A stretch of 64,000 nucleotides of DNA, taken from JBBDIX01 sp050486225 (lineage in GTDB: Bacteria > Actinomycetota > Nitriliruptoria > Nitriliruptorales > Nitriliruptoraceae). Position numbers and translations under genes: made by a program. The notes beneath the pieces are model-generated. The model was not told the origin of the DNA. It saw only the letters and a program-made list of their open reading frames with translations, and made no database searches. The DNA lies in contig JBJHCV010000004.1 of the NCBI GenBank assembly GCA_050486225.1, forward strand, positions 124,001 to 188,000, written 5' to 3'. Position 1 is the first letter of the stretch; the number at the start of each line of letters is the position of its first letter. Below, piece after piece: positions 1-9,327 of this stretch.

Positions 1-2031
1 GTCGCCGTCGGGTTCGTCGGGCTGATGTCGTCGATCGTGTGGATGGCCGGGTTCGGGACGCTGCTCGGACCGAGGTACCTGGGCGTGATCGGCGACTTCT
101 CCCAGATCGGCATCGCCATCCCGGTGCTGCTCGTCGGCCTCGGCGTCGACTACTCGGTGCACCTGACGACCCGTTACCGCGAGCAACGGGCGCTCGGCGA
201 CGATGCACGCCGGTCCGCACGCGTGGCGATGACCACCGTCGGGTTCGCGCTCGTGCTCGCCACCATCGCGTCGGTCGCCGGGTTCCTGGCCAACCTGGCG
301 ACTCCGCTGCCACCGATCCGCGACTTCGGGATCCTGGCCGCCGTCGGGATCGTCGCGGCGTTCGTCGTGCTCGGCGGGCTGGTGCCCGCCACCCGAACGC
401 TCATCGACCAGCGGCGCGACCGTCGCGGGCACACCGAGGGCCGCACGCCCGCGGCCCGACGACTCGAGGGACACGACCCGCGGTGGGTACGCGCCGCCAT
501 CGCGGTGGCGACCCGCCACCCGTGGCCCGCACTGGGCATCACCGCGGCCCTGCTCACCGCTGGCATCGTCGCCGCGACCGGGCTGAGCACCGAGTTCGAC
601 GAACGCGACTTCCTGCCCACCAACGAACCCGTCATCGCGACCATCGACCGGCTCGAGCAGCAGTTCGGCGGTGACGTCGGCGAACGCACGTACGTGCTGG
701 TCGACGGGGACCCGAGCGACCCCGACCTGCTCGCCGAGGCCGCCGCGCTCGAGGCCCGCCTGGGCGAGGTCGAGGGCGTGCGGCTCGTCGGGGACCGCGC
801 GGACGTGATGTCGATCTTCTTCCTCGTCGACATGCACGCCACCCAGGGCGAACGCACGCGTGAGCGCATCGCCGACGACATCGCCGCCTGGCACGACCCC
901 GAGTCGGCTGCCGCCGACGTCGACCTGCCCGACCCGATCGACGACCGGCTGGTCGACGACTCCGACGAGCTCGACCTGCCCGAGGACCTGACCGATCACC
1001 TCGACGCGCGCCTGCCGCCGGGGACCTCCACGGTCGCGGCGCTGATCTCCTCGATGGACCCCGACGAGCTCGAGGAGCTGATCCGCGAGGCGATCGCCGA
1101 TTCGTACCGCGACGACCGCCCCGCGAGCGTGTCCGACGACGACCTGGCGAGGCTGGCTGCGCTGCCGGAGGCCGACCTCGACGTCGACACGCTCGACGGC
1201 GCCGGGGTGCCGATCGACGACGACGACCGTGACGCGCTGGAGACGCTGGAGGCGCTGGAGGCGGCCGGGTGGCGCACCGGGGGCCCCGACGACCCGTCGG
1301 TGTGGCCGGCGCTGGTGGCGGCGCTGGACGCACGGGCTGCCGACGAGGTCGCGTCGTTCGTCGACCCGGGCGGCCTGCTGGTCAGCGTCGGCACGTTCGG
1401 TGGTCAGGACGGCGCGGCAGCCCTCGTCGCAGCGCTCGGACGCGTGGCCGAACCGCTGACCGCACACGCCGACGTGCGTGTGGTCAGCGACCCGCAGGTC
1501 ACCGCGGAGATCATCGCCTCGATGTCGGCCGCGCAGCTGCAGGCCATCATGATCAGCCTCGTCGCCGCGGCGGTGCTGCTGGTGTTCGCGTCGTGGTTCA
1601 CCGCCCGCAGTGTCGGGCTCGGGCTGATCGGGATCGTGCCGAGCGCCGTGGCGCTGGTGCTCGTGCTGGGGTCCATGCGACTGGCCGGGATCGCCTTCAA
1701 CGCGCTCACGGCCACCGTGGCGTCGATCTCGGTCGGCATCGGGGTGCCCTACGGCATCCACCTCATCAACCGGTTCCGTGAGGCGCGCGCCCACGGCCTC
1801 GACCCGCAGCGCGCGATCGAGGACACGATGCGCAACACCGGCCCGGCGCTGGTCGGGTCGGCCGTGACCACCGGGCTGGCGTTCGTCGTGCTGACCCTGT
1901 CGGAGTCCACGCCCGTCGTGCAGTTCGGGCAGGTCAGCTTCCTCATGATCGGCTACGCCCTGCTCGCCTGCGTGCTCGTCCAGCCTGCCCTGCTCGTGCT
2001 GTGGGCCAGGCGACGCGACGCGGTGCGCTGA
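1..2031 (+). CDS. RND/MMPL-superfamily transporter, C-terminal part (5' end outside window)
   Basis: The reading frame is open from base 1 and already runs through a membrane helix before the first ATG at 25, so the gene begins upstream. About 676 residues are visible. They show one bundle of helices (first ~125 residues), a large extracytoplasmic loop (roughly 190-500) and a second bundle (~510-670), the second half of the RND two-repeat layout. The two repeats carry the motifs GLGVDYSVHL and GIGVPYGIHL followed by RxRE, typical of MMPL/SSD-like RND proteins. The second repeat has Pro where the first has Asp, so only one repeat keeps the likely proton-relay acid. The loop is extremely acidic. 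Probable substrates are lipids or hydrophobic compounds, by family only. A DrrAB-like ABC exporter follows 57 bp later. Confidence 0.85.
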   Translation, partial: VAVGFVGLMSSIVWMAGFGTLLGPRYLGVIGDFSQIGIAIPVLLVGLGVDYSVHLTTRYREQRALGDDARRSARVAMTTVGFALVLATIASVAGFLANLATPLPPIRDFGILAAVGIVAAFVVLGGLVPATRTLIDQRRDRRGHTEGRTPAARRLEGHDPRWVRAAIAVATRHPWPALGITAALLTAGIVAATGLSTEFDERDFLPTNEPVIATIDRLEQQFGGDVGERTYVLVDGDPSDPDLLAEAAALEARLGEVEGVRLVGDRADVMSIFFLVDMHATQGERTRERIADDIAAWHDPESAAADVDLPDPIDDRLVDDSDELDLPEDLTDHLDARLPPGTSTVAALISSMDPDELEELIREAIADSYRDDRPASVSDDDLARLAALPEADLDVDTLDGAGVPIDDDDRDALETLEALEAAGWRTGGPDDPSVWPALVAALDARAADEVASFVDPGGLLVSVGTFGGQDGAAALVAALGRVAEPLTAHADVRVVSDPQVTAEIIASMSAAQLQAIMISLVAAAVLLVFASWFTARSVGLGLIGIVPSAVALVLVLGSMRLAGIAFNALTATVASISVGIGVPYGIHLINRFREARAHGLDPQRAIEDTMRNTGPALVGSAVTTGLAFVVLTLSESTPVVQFGQVSFLMIGYALLACVLVQPALLVLWARRRDAVR

Positions 2032-2088
2032 GGCCACCCCAGCGTCGGGCACACTCGCCCGTCGCCCTGCGCGAAGGATCCCACTGAC

Positions 2089-3114
2089 ATGTCCGAACAG
2101 GTCCCCGTGTCACCCGACGCCGAGTCGTCCGACGTCGCCGTCGAGGTGTCCGGCGTCCACCACACGTTCGCCGGCGACGTGCACGCGCTGACGGGTGTGT
2201 ACCTCACCGTGCGTGCCGGAACCGTCTACGGGTTGCTCGGCCCCAACGGCGCGGGCAAGACGACGCTGATCCGGGTGCTGACCACCCTGCTGCGCCCCGA
2301 CCGCGGGACGGTGCGGGTGGCCGGCATCGACGTGCTCGCCGACCCCGTCGCGGCCCGGTTCCGCATCGGACTGGCCGGACAGTTCGCCGCGGTCGACGCC
2401 TTCCTCACCGGCCGGGAGAACGTGCGCATGATCGGCCGGCTGTACGGGCTGTCGGCCAGCGAGGCCCGCCGTCGCACCGACGAGGTGCTCGAGGGCATCG
2501 GGCTCGGCGCGGATGCGGACCGTCGCGTTCGCACCTACTCCGGTGGCATGCAGCGTCGGCTGGACCTGGCGGCGTCGCTCGTCGGACGCCCCGAGGTGCT
2601 GTTCCTCGACGAGCCGACCACCGGGGTCGACCCGCGCAACCGTGCGGGCCTGTGGGAACTGATCGAACGGCTCGTCGGGGACGGCACCACCGTCCTGCTC
2701 ACCACCCAGTACCTGGAGGAGGCCGACCGACTCGCCGACCTCATCGGCCTGATCGACCACGGACGCATCGTGCGTGAGGGCCGCGCGGACGAACTCAAGG
2801 AGGGGCTGGGCACCACGACGCTGCGCGTGGTCGTCGACCACGACCGGGTCGCAGCCGCCGCCGAGGCGCTCGCGACACTCGACGGAGCGCCCCGGGCGCA
2901 CGTGATCGACGACGAACTGCGCATCCCCGCACCGTCGGGCACCGACACGCTGCTGGACGCCGTGCGGGTGCTCGACCGCGTCGGTGTGCACATCCGTGAC
3001 GTGTCGCTCATCACCCCGACGCTCGACGACGTGTTCCTGCGGCTCACCGGACAGCCCCCCACTCCCGCCGCCGGCCACGCCGCCGGCCCCGACACCACCG
3101 CGGTGACGCCATGA
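2089..3114 (+). CDS. ABC exporter ATP-binding protein, DrrA-like
   Basis: This is the nucleotide-binding subunit of an ABC-2 type exporter, 341 aa. The Walker A motif GPNGAGKTTL is at residues 51-60, the signature YSGGMQRR near 150 and Walker B LFLDEPT near 170. A C-terminal extension of about 100 residues resembles the domain found in daunorubicin-resistance DrrA proteins. The ATG is preceded by AAGGA about 10 nt upstream. The stop overlaps the next gene by four bases (ATGA), so ATPase and permease are translationally coupled. The substrate cannot be read from sequence; antibiotic, lipid or glycolipid export are known roles of the family. Confidence 0.9.
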   Translation: MSEQVPVSPDAESSDVAVEVSGVHHTFAGDVHALTGVYLTVRAGTVYGLLGPNGAGKTTLIRVLTTLLRPDRGTVRVAGIDVLADPVAARFRIGLAGQFAAVDAFLTGRENVRMIGRLYGLSASEARRRTDEVLEGIGLGADADRRVRTYSGGMQRRLDLAASLVGRPEVLFLDEPTTGVDPRNRAGLWELIERLVGDGTTVLLTTQYLEEADRLADLIGLIDHGRIVREGRADELKEGLGTTTLRVVVDHDRVAAAAEALATLDGAPRAHVIDDELRIPAPSGTDTLLDAVRVLDRVGVHIRDVSLITPTLDDVFLRLTGQPPTPAAGHAAGPDTTAVTP

Positions 3115-3938
3115 CCTCCTCTGCGACCGTCACCCCTCGGATGACGCCACGACGCGCCGTCGTCGACACGCTGGTGATCACCCGCCGCAACGTCATGCGC
3201 AACCTGCGCCTGCCGCAGCTGCTGCTGTTCTCCACGATCCAGCCGGTGATGTTCCTGCTGCTGTTCAACTTCGTGTTCGGCGGGGCGATCAGTGGGACCC
3301 TGCCCGGGGGGCTCACCTACATCCAGTGGCTCATGCCGGGGCTGCTGCTGCAGGTGGCGATCTTCGGGGCGGGACAGACCGCCATCGGACTGACCGACGA
3401 CCTCTCCCGTGGGGTGATCGACCGCTTCCGGTCCCTGCCCATGGCGCGCTCGGCGGTGCTGGCCGGACGCACGTCCGCCGACCTGGTCCGCAACGCCGGC
3501 GTGCTCAGCCTCATGATGCTCGTGGCCACCGCCATCGGGTTCCGCTGGGGCACCGGACCCCTGCGGTTCGCGGCCGCGTTCGCCGTCGCACTGCTGTTCG
3601 GTCACGCGGTGTCGTGGATCATGGCCACGATCGGCCTGGCGGTGCGCAATCCGGAGGCCGCCCAGTCGGCGGTGTTCATCCCGTCGTTCCCGTTCGTGTT
3701 CGCCTCGGCGATCTTCCTGCCGACCGAGACCATGCCGGGCTGGCTGCGGGTGTTCGCCGACCACCAGCCGGTCACCGTCGTGGTGCACGCGCTGCGCGGC
3801 CTGATCCTCGGCGACCATGCCCTGCCCGCCGGGCAGACGCTCACGGCCCAGCTCACGCTCGCCGGCGCCTGGATCGCCGGGATCACGATCGTGTTCGCGG
3901 TGCTCGCCGTGCGCATCTACCGGCGTGTCGAGTCCTGA
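3111..3938 (+). CDS. ABC-2 type permease, DrrB-like
   Basis: A 275-aa integral membrane protein with about six predicted helices, the first around residues 35-55. It ends in a short basic cytoplasmic tail. Size, topology and the ATGA overlap with the preceding DrrA-like ATPase identify it as the membrane subunit of the same exporter. No separate ribosome-binding site is needed given the overlap. The family exports hydrophobic molecules in an ATP-dependent manner, but the substrate is unknown here. Confidence 0.88.
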   Translation: MTSSATVTPRMTPRRAVVDTLVITRRNVMRNLRLPQLLLFSTIQPVMFLLLFNFVFGGAISGTLPGGLTYIQWLMPGLLLQVAIFGAGQTAIGLTDDLSRGVIDRFRSLPMARSAVLAGRTSADLVRNAGVLSLMMLVATAIGFRWGTGPLRFAAAFAVALLFGHAVSWIMATIGLAVRNPEAAQSAVFIPSFPFVFASAIFLPTETMPGWLRVFADHQPVTVVVHALRGLILGDHALPAGQTLTAQLTLAGAWIAGITIVFAVLAVRIYRRVES

Positions 3939-4041
3939 TCCGCACACGTGATGCGCTCGGCGCGCACCGCAGGATCTGGCCGACTGAGCCCCCACAACCG
4001 CAGAACTCGAACGTGCCCCCCACGTCGTGCAATCGTTGGCC

Positions 4042-4092
4042 GAACGTTCACCCGAGATGTTTCCAACGGAGGCGTAACTTACGCTAGCGTAA
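4042..4092. promoter_or_regulatory. Two palindromes upstream of the nitronate monooxygenase gene
   Basis: The 243-bp gap before the monooxygenase contains a perfect 14-bp palindrome TTACGCTAGCGTAA at 4079-4092 and a perfect 8-bp palindrome GAACGTTC at 4042-4049. The 14-bp site contains a TACGCT hexamer that could act as a -10 element, so a bound dimeric repressor of TetR type would block transcription. No regulator gene is adjacent, so the binding protein would be encoded elsewhere. The palindromes are seen directly; the operator role is inferred. Confidence 0.5.
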
Positions 4093-4181
4093 TGTCCTCG
4101 GCGGCCTCGCTGCGCCACGACCAGCGCGCACGGGCGACCGGGAGGAACGACGCCAGACGACGCAACAGGCAAGGAGCACAG

Positions 4182-5606
4182 GTGCTACCGGTCATCATCC
4201 AGGGCGGCATGGGAGTCGGCGTGTCCAGCTGGCAGCTGGCCCGAACCGTGGCAGGACTCGGACAGATGGGCGTGGTGTCCGGCACGGCTACCGCCGTGAC
4301 CCACGCGCGTCGGCTGGCAGACGGCGACCCCGGAGGTCACACCCAACGGGCGCTCGAACACTTCCCGTTCCCGCACATCGCCGAACGGGTCCTCGACCGC
4401 CACCTCGAGCGCGGCAGTCGCGGCGCCAGGTTCCCCGGACTGACGCGCCCCAAGATCGAGTACACCCGGGAGCAGCTCGAACTCACCGTCGCCGCCAACT
4501 TCGCCGAGGTGTTCCTCGCACGCGACGGCGCCGGCGGCCCCATCGGCATCAACTTCCTCGAGAAGATCCAGATGCCGACCCTGCCGTCGATCTACGGAGC
4601 CATGCTCGCCGGGGTCGACTACATCCTCATGGGCGCGGGAATCCCGGCCAGGATCCCGGCCGTCATCGACGGGTTGCACGTCCACAAGGACGTCTCCCTG
4701 CCGATCCACGTCGTGGGTGACACCGCCGAGGACCGCACCGAGTCACACTTCTCCCCGGCCGAGTTCGCCGACGGCGAGGTGCTCCCCGAACTCGACCGTC
4801 CCCAGTTCCTGGCGATCGTGTCGTCGGCGACACTGGCGACCTACCTCGATCGCAACTCCGCGGGCAGTCCAGACGGGTTCGTGGTCGAGATGCCCACCGC
4901 CGGCGGCCACAACGCCCCCCCGCGCGGCAGGCTGCAGCTCGACGAGGGCGGCGAGCCGATGTACGGGCCGCGCGACCGGGTCGACCTCGAGGTCATCGCT
5001 GGCCTCGGCAAGCCGTTCTGGCTCGCGGGCGGCTACGGCACCGCCGAACAGCTGCAGGCCGCACAGGCCCACGGCGCCGTCGGGGTGCAGGTCGGCACGG
5101 CGTTCGCCTTCTGCGAGGAGTCCGGTCTCGACCCGGAGCTTCGCCGTCAGGTCCTGGACCAGGTCGCGGCCGGCGAGGCCCGCGTGCGCACGGACGTGCG
5201 TGCGTCGCCCACCGGGTTCCCGTTCAAGGTCATCGAGACGAAGAACACGCTCAGCGAGGGCGGCGTGTACGCGCAGCGGCCCCGCAAGTGCGACGTCGGC
5301 TACCTGCGCGAGGCGTACCGCAAGGACGACGGAGGCATCGGCTACCGCTGCGCGGCAGAGCCGGTCGACGACTGGATCCGCAAGGGCGGGGACCCGGACG
5401 CCGTCGAGGGACGCCAGTGCCTGTGCAACGGCCTGCTCTCCACGATTGGGCTCGGCCAGGTCCGCCGCGAGGGTTACGCCGAGGCACCGATCATGACCGC
5501 CGGGGACGACCTGTCGTCCCTGACCCGCTATCTCGAGGGCGGTCGCACGACCTACCACGCCCGTGACGTCGTCGAGCGCCTGCTCGGAGTCTCCGCCGAC
5601 GCGTGA
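4182..5606 (+). CDS. Nitronate monooxygenase / 2-nitropropane dioxygenase-family flavoprotein
   Basis: FMN-dependent TIM-barrel enzyme of the nitronate monooxygenase / PfaD-like family, 474 aa. The GTG at 4182 was chosen because AAGGAG lies 5 nt upstream and the protein then begins with the barrel strand LPVIIQGGMG; the longer open frame from 3948 gives a low-complexity N-terminus. Visible landmarks are EMPTAGGHNAP (flavin-binding region), LAGGYGTAEQLQ and VQVGTAF near the phosphate-binding loop. A C-terminal Cys-containing segment (GYRCAAEP, GRQCLCNG) is typical of the long actinobacterial subgroup. The family oxidises alkyl nitronates such as propionate 3-nitronate or acts as a related enoyl reductase; the exact substrate is uncertain. 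Confidence 0.82.
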   Translation: MLPVIIQGGMGVGVSSWQLARTVAGLGQMGVVSGTATAVTHARRLADGDPGGHTQRALEHFPFPHIAERVLDRHLERGSRGARFPGLTRPKIEYTREQLELTVAANFAEVFLARDGAGGPIGINFLEKIQMPTLPSIYGAMLAGVDYILMGAGIPARIPAVIDGLHVHKDVSLPIHVVGDTAEDRTESHFSPAEFADGEVLPELDRPQFLAIVSSATLATYLDRNSAGSPDGFVVEMPTAGGHNAPPRGRLQLDEGGEPMYGPRDRVDLEVIAGLGKPFWLAGGYGTAEQLQAAQAHGAVGVQVGTAFAFCEESGLDPELRRQVLDQVAAGEARVRTDVRASPTGFPFKVIETKNTLSEGGVYAQRPRKCDVGYLREAYRKDDGGIGYRCAAEPVDDWIRKGGDPDAVEGRQCLCNGLLSTIGLGQVRREGYAEAPIMTAGDDLSSLTRYLEGGRTTYHARDVVERLLGVSADA

Positions 5607-5675
5607 CCTGGCCGTCGGGACCCGTGACTGCGGATCCCGGTGCTGCGGGACGGTGCTGCGGACCGGTCCTGCGGG

Positions 5676-7262
5676 TCAGTGGCCGAGGATCGCGCCCTCG
5701 GTGCGCGGATCGGATGCCCCGGCACAGCCCGACGGCAACACCTCGATGAGGTTGGCGTTGCCCGCCGCGTAGTCGTAGGGCCCGATCTCCTGCACGGTGT
5801 GCCCCCGAGCACGCAGGCCGTCGACGACCGCCGCGTCCATGCGCGACTCGACCGACACGGACCCGTCGGTGGTGTCCACCACCCAGCGCGGACGCTCCAG
5901 CGCCTCGGCCAGGTCCCAGTCCCCGTCTCCCTCCAGAGCCGCGAGCAGCTGCACGTGGGTCTGCGCCTGCCCGTCGCCACCCATCGTGCCGAACAGCAGC
6001 TTCAGGGCGCCGTCGCGCAGGGCCATCGCCGGGACCAGGGTGTGCATCGGACGTCGGCCCGGACCGATCGCGGCCGGACCGTCGTCGTCGAGCGTGAAGT
6101 GGGCGCCGCGGTTGTGCAGGGTGATCCCGGTGCCTGGCACCACCACACCGGAACCGAACCCGAGGAAGTTCGACTGCATCAGGCTGATGCCCAGCCCGTC
6201 CCCGTCGAGCGCACACACGTAGGCAGTACCGCCCGGAGCCGGCCGCCCCGGCGCCGCTGTGGTGACCCGGTCCACGTCGATCGACGCCGCGTGCTGCGCG
6301 AGCCGATCCGCGTCGAGCAGGCCGTCGGCACCGATCGTCATCGTCGTCGGGTCGGACAGGTGTCGGTTGCGTTCCCCGAGCGCGATGCGCATGGCCTCGA
6401 TGCGCACGTGGGTCGCCGCCCCGGGGTCCGCGGGCAGGTCACCGAACGCGTCCAGGATGCCGAGCGCGGTCAGGGTCGTCACTCCCTGGTTGGGCGGCGG
6501 CAGCTGCACGATCTCCAGCCCGCGGTGCATCCGACGCAGGGCGTCGACGTCCTGTACCCGGTGGGCGGCGAGGTCGTCGGCGGTCATGGTCGAACCACCC
6601 GCCGCGAGCGTCTCCACGATCCGCTCCCCGATCGCCCCCCGGTAGACGGCGTCGGGACCGTCCTCGGCGATCGTCAGCAGCGTGTCGGCCAGGTCCCGCT
6701 GCACGAACCGCCGGTTGTGGGTCCGCATCGGCCCGAAGTGCTCGAGGAACCCCGGCACGGACTCGGCACGGGGACTGGCCCGGCCCGACAGTGACGCACC
6801 CTTGGGCGACACGACGAACCCGTCGCGGGCGAACCGCACGGCGCGGGTGACGAGGTCGCCCATGCTGCGACTCCCCCAGCGCTCGAGCAGCCGGGCCCAA
6901 CCCGCGACGGCACCGGGAACGGTGACCGACAGCGGACCGACGGCCGGCATGCCCGAGGTCCCCGGCAGGCTCCACACGTCCCCGTGCTGCTCGACCGCGG
7001 CGCGGATCGCGTCGGGGGTCGCGCCCGCAGGCGCCCGGCCGGCGCTGTCGATCGCTCGGACGTCGCCGTCCCACACGAGGGCGAACAGGTCGCCGCCGAC
7101 GCCGCAGTGGTACGGGGTCACGACCGCCAGGACCAGGTTCGTCGCGATCGCGGCGTCCACGGCGTTGCCGCCCTCCGCAAGGACCTGGGCCCCGACGGTC
7201 GAGGCGAGATGGTGCGGAGACGCGACCGCCCCGGCAGGGAAGGTGGAGGTCATGGGCGGCAC
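5676..7262 (-). CDS. Gamma-glutamyltransferase-family Ntn hydrolase
   Basis: A 528-aa protein of the gamma-glutamyltranspeptidase/acylase family. The N-terminal half has the typical GGNAVDAAIA and GVGGDLFA motifs. The predicted autocatalytic nucleophile is Thr346 in PGGTAYVCAL, which would become the N-terminus of the small subunit, followed by GFGSG. There is no signal peptide, so it is probably cytoplasmic, unlike periplasmic GGT. The GTG at 7262 has GAGGTGA 4 nt upstream; an ATG at 7253 is the alternative. Such enzymes act on glutathione, gamma-glutamyl compounds or N-acyl substrates. It stands alone, convergent with the nitronate monooxygenase gene and divergent from an ABC operon. Confidence 0.85.
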   Translation of the reverse strand: MPPMTSTFPAGAVASPHHLASTVGAQVLAEGGNAVDAAIATNLVLAVVTPYHCGVGGDLFALVWDGDVRAIDSAGRAPAGATPDAIRAAVEQHGDVWSLPGTSGMPAVGPLSVTVPGAVAGWARLLERWGSRSMGDLVTRAVRFARDGFVVSPKGASLSGRASPRAESVPGFLEHFGPMRTHNRRFVQRDLADTLLTIAEDGPDAVYRGAIGERIVETLAAGGSTMTADDLAAHRVQDVDALRRMHRGLEIVQLPPPNQGVTTLTALGILDAFGDLPADPGAATHVRIEAMRIALGERNRHLSDPTTMTIGADGLLDADRLAQHAASIDVDRVTTAAPGRPAPGGTAYVCALDGDGLGISLMQSNFLGFGSGVVVPGTGITLHNRGAHFTLDDDGPAAIGPGRRPMHTLVPAMALRDGALKLLFGTMGGDGQAQTHVQLLAALEGDGDWDLAEALERPRWVVDTTDGSVSVESRMDAAVVDGLRARGHTVQEIGPYDYAAGNANLIEVLPSGCAGASDPRTEGAILGH

Positions 7263-7381
7263 GCGGTCACCTCACAGGCCGAGCAGCGACAGGTCGACGG
7301 GCAGCGCACGTCACACACCGCCTCGCCAGACATCCTACGCACTACGCTCCGACGACCGTTCCGACGGTGCGGGAGCCCTCG

Positions 7382-8242
7382 ATGAACGCCACGCCGGCCC
7401 TGCGGGCCACGGACCTGCGCTTCGCCTACGGCGACCTGATCGCGGTCGATGGGGTGTCGCTCGACATCGCCCCCGGGGAGATCGTCGGACTGCTCGGGCC
7501 CAACGGCGCAGGCAAGTCGACCACGATGCGGATGCTGATCGGCCTGCTCGAACCCGACGGCGGGACCATCGAGGTGCTGGGCATCCCTGTCGCGACGCGT
7601 CGTGACGAGGTCCAGGCGCGCATCGGCGTCGTGTTCGAGGAGAAGAACCTCTACCCGACGCTGACCGGACGCGAGAACCTGCGCTTCTTCGGGCGCCTGT
7701 TCGGGGTCCGCGACGTCGACACCGACGCGCTGCTGGCACGTGTCGGACTGACCGGCCGCGGCGACGACCGCGTCGCCACCTACTCCAAGGGCATGCGTCA
7801 ACGCCTCACGATCGCCCGGTGCCTGCTCAACGACCCGGACCTGCTGTTCCTCGACGAACCGACCGACGGGCTCGACCCGGTGTCGGCGCGGGCCGTGCGC
7901 GCGCTCATCCGCCAGGAGGCCGATCGCGGCGTGGCGGTTCTCATCACCACGCACGACATGTACGAGGCGGACGAGCTGTCCGACCGGGTGGCGTTCATCG
8001 ACGAGGGACGGATCCTCGCACTGGCACCCCCGGAGCAGCTGCGACTGCAGCACGGCGAGCGTTCGGTGCGTGTCCGCGTCCGGGGTGCCGACGGCACGGT
8101 CGACGAGCACGTGCTCGGACTCGACGGTGCGGGCCGCGACCGGCTGCACGAACTGATGCAGCACGAGGTGGTGACCATCCACACCGAGGAGGCGACGCTC
8201 GAGGACGTGTTCGTCGCGTTCGCGGGACGGCGACTGGCATGA
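7382..8242 (+). CDS. ABC transporter ATP-binding protein (ABC-2 exporter)
   Basis: A 286-aa nucleotide-binding subunit. Walker A GPNGAGKSTT, a signature region YSKGMRQRL and Walker B LLFLDEPTDGLDP are all present, so catalysis should be intact. A C-terminal extension of about 80 residues follows the core. The ATG at 7382 has GGGAG 6 nt upstream; a GTG at 7367 is in frame but less well placed. It overlaps the following permease gene by ATGA and begins a three-gene operon with two different permease subunits. The substrate is unknown. Confidence 0.88.
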   Translation: MNATPALRATDLRFAYGDLIAVDGVSLDIAPGEIVGLLGPNGAGKSTTMRMLIGLLEPDGGTIEVLGIPVATRRDEVQARIGVVFEEKNLYPTLTGRENLRFFGRLFGVRDVDTDALLARVGLTGRGDDRVATYSKGMRQRLTIARCLLNDPDLLFLDEPTDGLDPVSARAVRALIRQEADRGVAVLITTHDMYEADELSDRVAFIDEGRILALAPPEQLRLQHGERSVRVRVRGADGTVDEHVLGLDGAGRDRLHELMQHEVVTIHTEEATLEDVFVAFAGRRLA

Positions 8243-9327
8243 CCGCGCCCGGGCGACGGCGTCGCGACATCGTCACCGCGATCATCGCCAAGGACCTGCG
8301 GCTGTTCAACCGTGACCGGTTCTACGCGTTCGTCTCCGTGCTCACCCTCGTGCTGTTCGGTGGACTGTTCTGGCTGCTCCCGTCGACCCTCGACGACACG
8401 ATCCACCTCGGTGTGCACCTGCCCGGAGGCGACGAACTGCTCGCGGCCGCCGGAGACGACGAGTCGCTCGTCGTCCACGTCCACGACGACCGGGAGTCGC
8501 TCACGCGGGCCGTGCGTTCCGGCGAGGTCGTCGCCGGCCTCGACTTCCCCTCGACCTTCCTCGGCGACGTCGCCATGTCGCGGCCCACGTCGGTGCGCGT
8601 GCTGCTCGGTGACCAGACACCACCGGCGATCCAGGAGATCCTCGGGGCGGTGGCTCGCGAACTGGCCTTCGCGGTCGCCGGTGTCGACCCGCCCGTCGAG
8701 CTGTCCGACCCCGAACACATGGTCCTCGGTACCGACCGCTCGGCTCCCCTGCCGCTGCGCGACCAGATGCGACCGCTGCTCCTGCTGGTCGTGCTGCTCA
8801 CCGAGATGTTCGCCCTGGCCTCCCTGGTGGCCGTGGAGATCGCCCAGCGCACCGCCCCCGCCGTGCTGGTGACACCCGCACGGGTGATCGACCTCGTCAC
8901 CGCGAAGGCCACCCTCGGCACCGCCATGGCGCTCGGTCAGGCACTGCTGATCGCACTGGCGACGGGCACGCTGGTCGCGGGATCCGGGCCGGCGGTGGCC
9001 GCACTGGCACTCGGCGCCGTCCTCGTCACCGGGTGCGCGCTGCTCGCGGGATCGGTCGGCCGCGACTTCGTCGCCATCGTGTTCTGGTCGATGCTCGCGT
9101 TCGTTCCCCTTGCCATCCCGGCGTTCGCCGTGCTGTTCCCCGGGACCCCGGCCCTGTGGATCCGGGCGCTGCCCAGCCACGGACTGGTCGAGACCCTGGT
9201 GCGGGTCACCGGCCACGGCCAGTCGTGGGCCGACGTGTGGGCACACCTGGCGGTGCTCGCCAGCTGGTGCGTCGCACTGCTCGCCGCCGGACTCGCCGTG
9301 CTGTCGCGACGTCTCCGGAGCGTGTGA
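8239..9327 (+). CDS. ABC-2 type permease subunit 1
   Basis: A 362-aa membrane protein. It has a cytoplasmic amphipathic start containing IAKDLRLF, one helix near residues 30-50, an extracytoplasmic domain of about 120 residues, and five to six helices in the C-terminal half. This one-helix / large loop / helix-cluster plan is characteristic of NatB/YhaP-type ABC-2 permeases. The open frame extends further upstream, but the ATG at 8239 overlaps the ATPase stop (ATGA) and begins the conserved N-terminal helix. It partners with the ATPase upstream and the second permease downstream (TGATG junction). Confidence 0.82.
   Translation: MTAPGRRRRDIVTAIIAKDLRLFNRDRFYAFVSVLTLVLFGGLFWLLPSTLDDTIHLGVHLPGGDELLAAAGDDESLVVHVHDDRESLTRAVRSGEVVAGLDFPSTFLGDVAMSRPTSVRVLLGDQTPPAIQEILGAVARELAFAVAGVDPPVELSDPEHMVLGTDRSAPLPLRDQMRPLLLLVVLLTEMFALASLVAVEIAQRTAPAVLVTPARVIDLVTAKATLGTAMALGQALLIALATGTLVAGSGPAVAALALGAVLVTGCALLAGSVGRDFVAIVFWSMLAFVPLAIPAFAVLFPGTPALWIRALPSHGLVETLVRVTGHGQSWADVWAHLAVLASWCVALLAAGLAVLSRRLRSV

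Noticed and set aside
2535..4172. Long minus-strand open frame across the DrrAB genes
   Set aside because: His/Arg/Gly-rich text without motifs, fully antisense to two well-supported genes.
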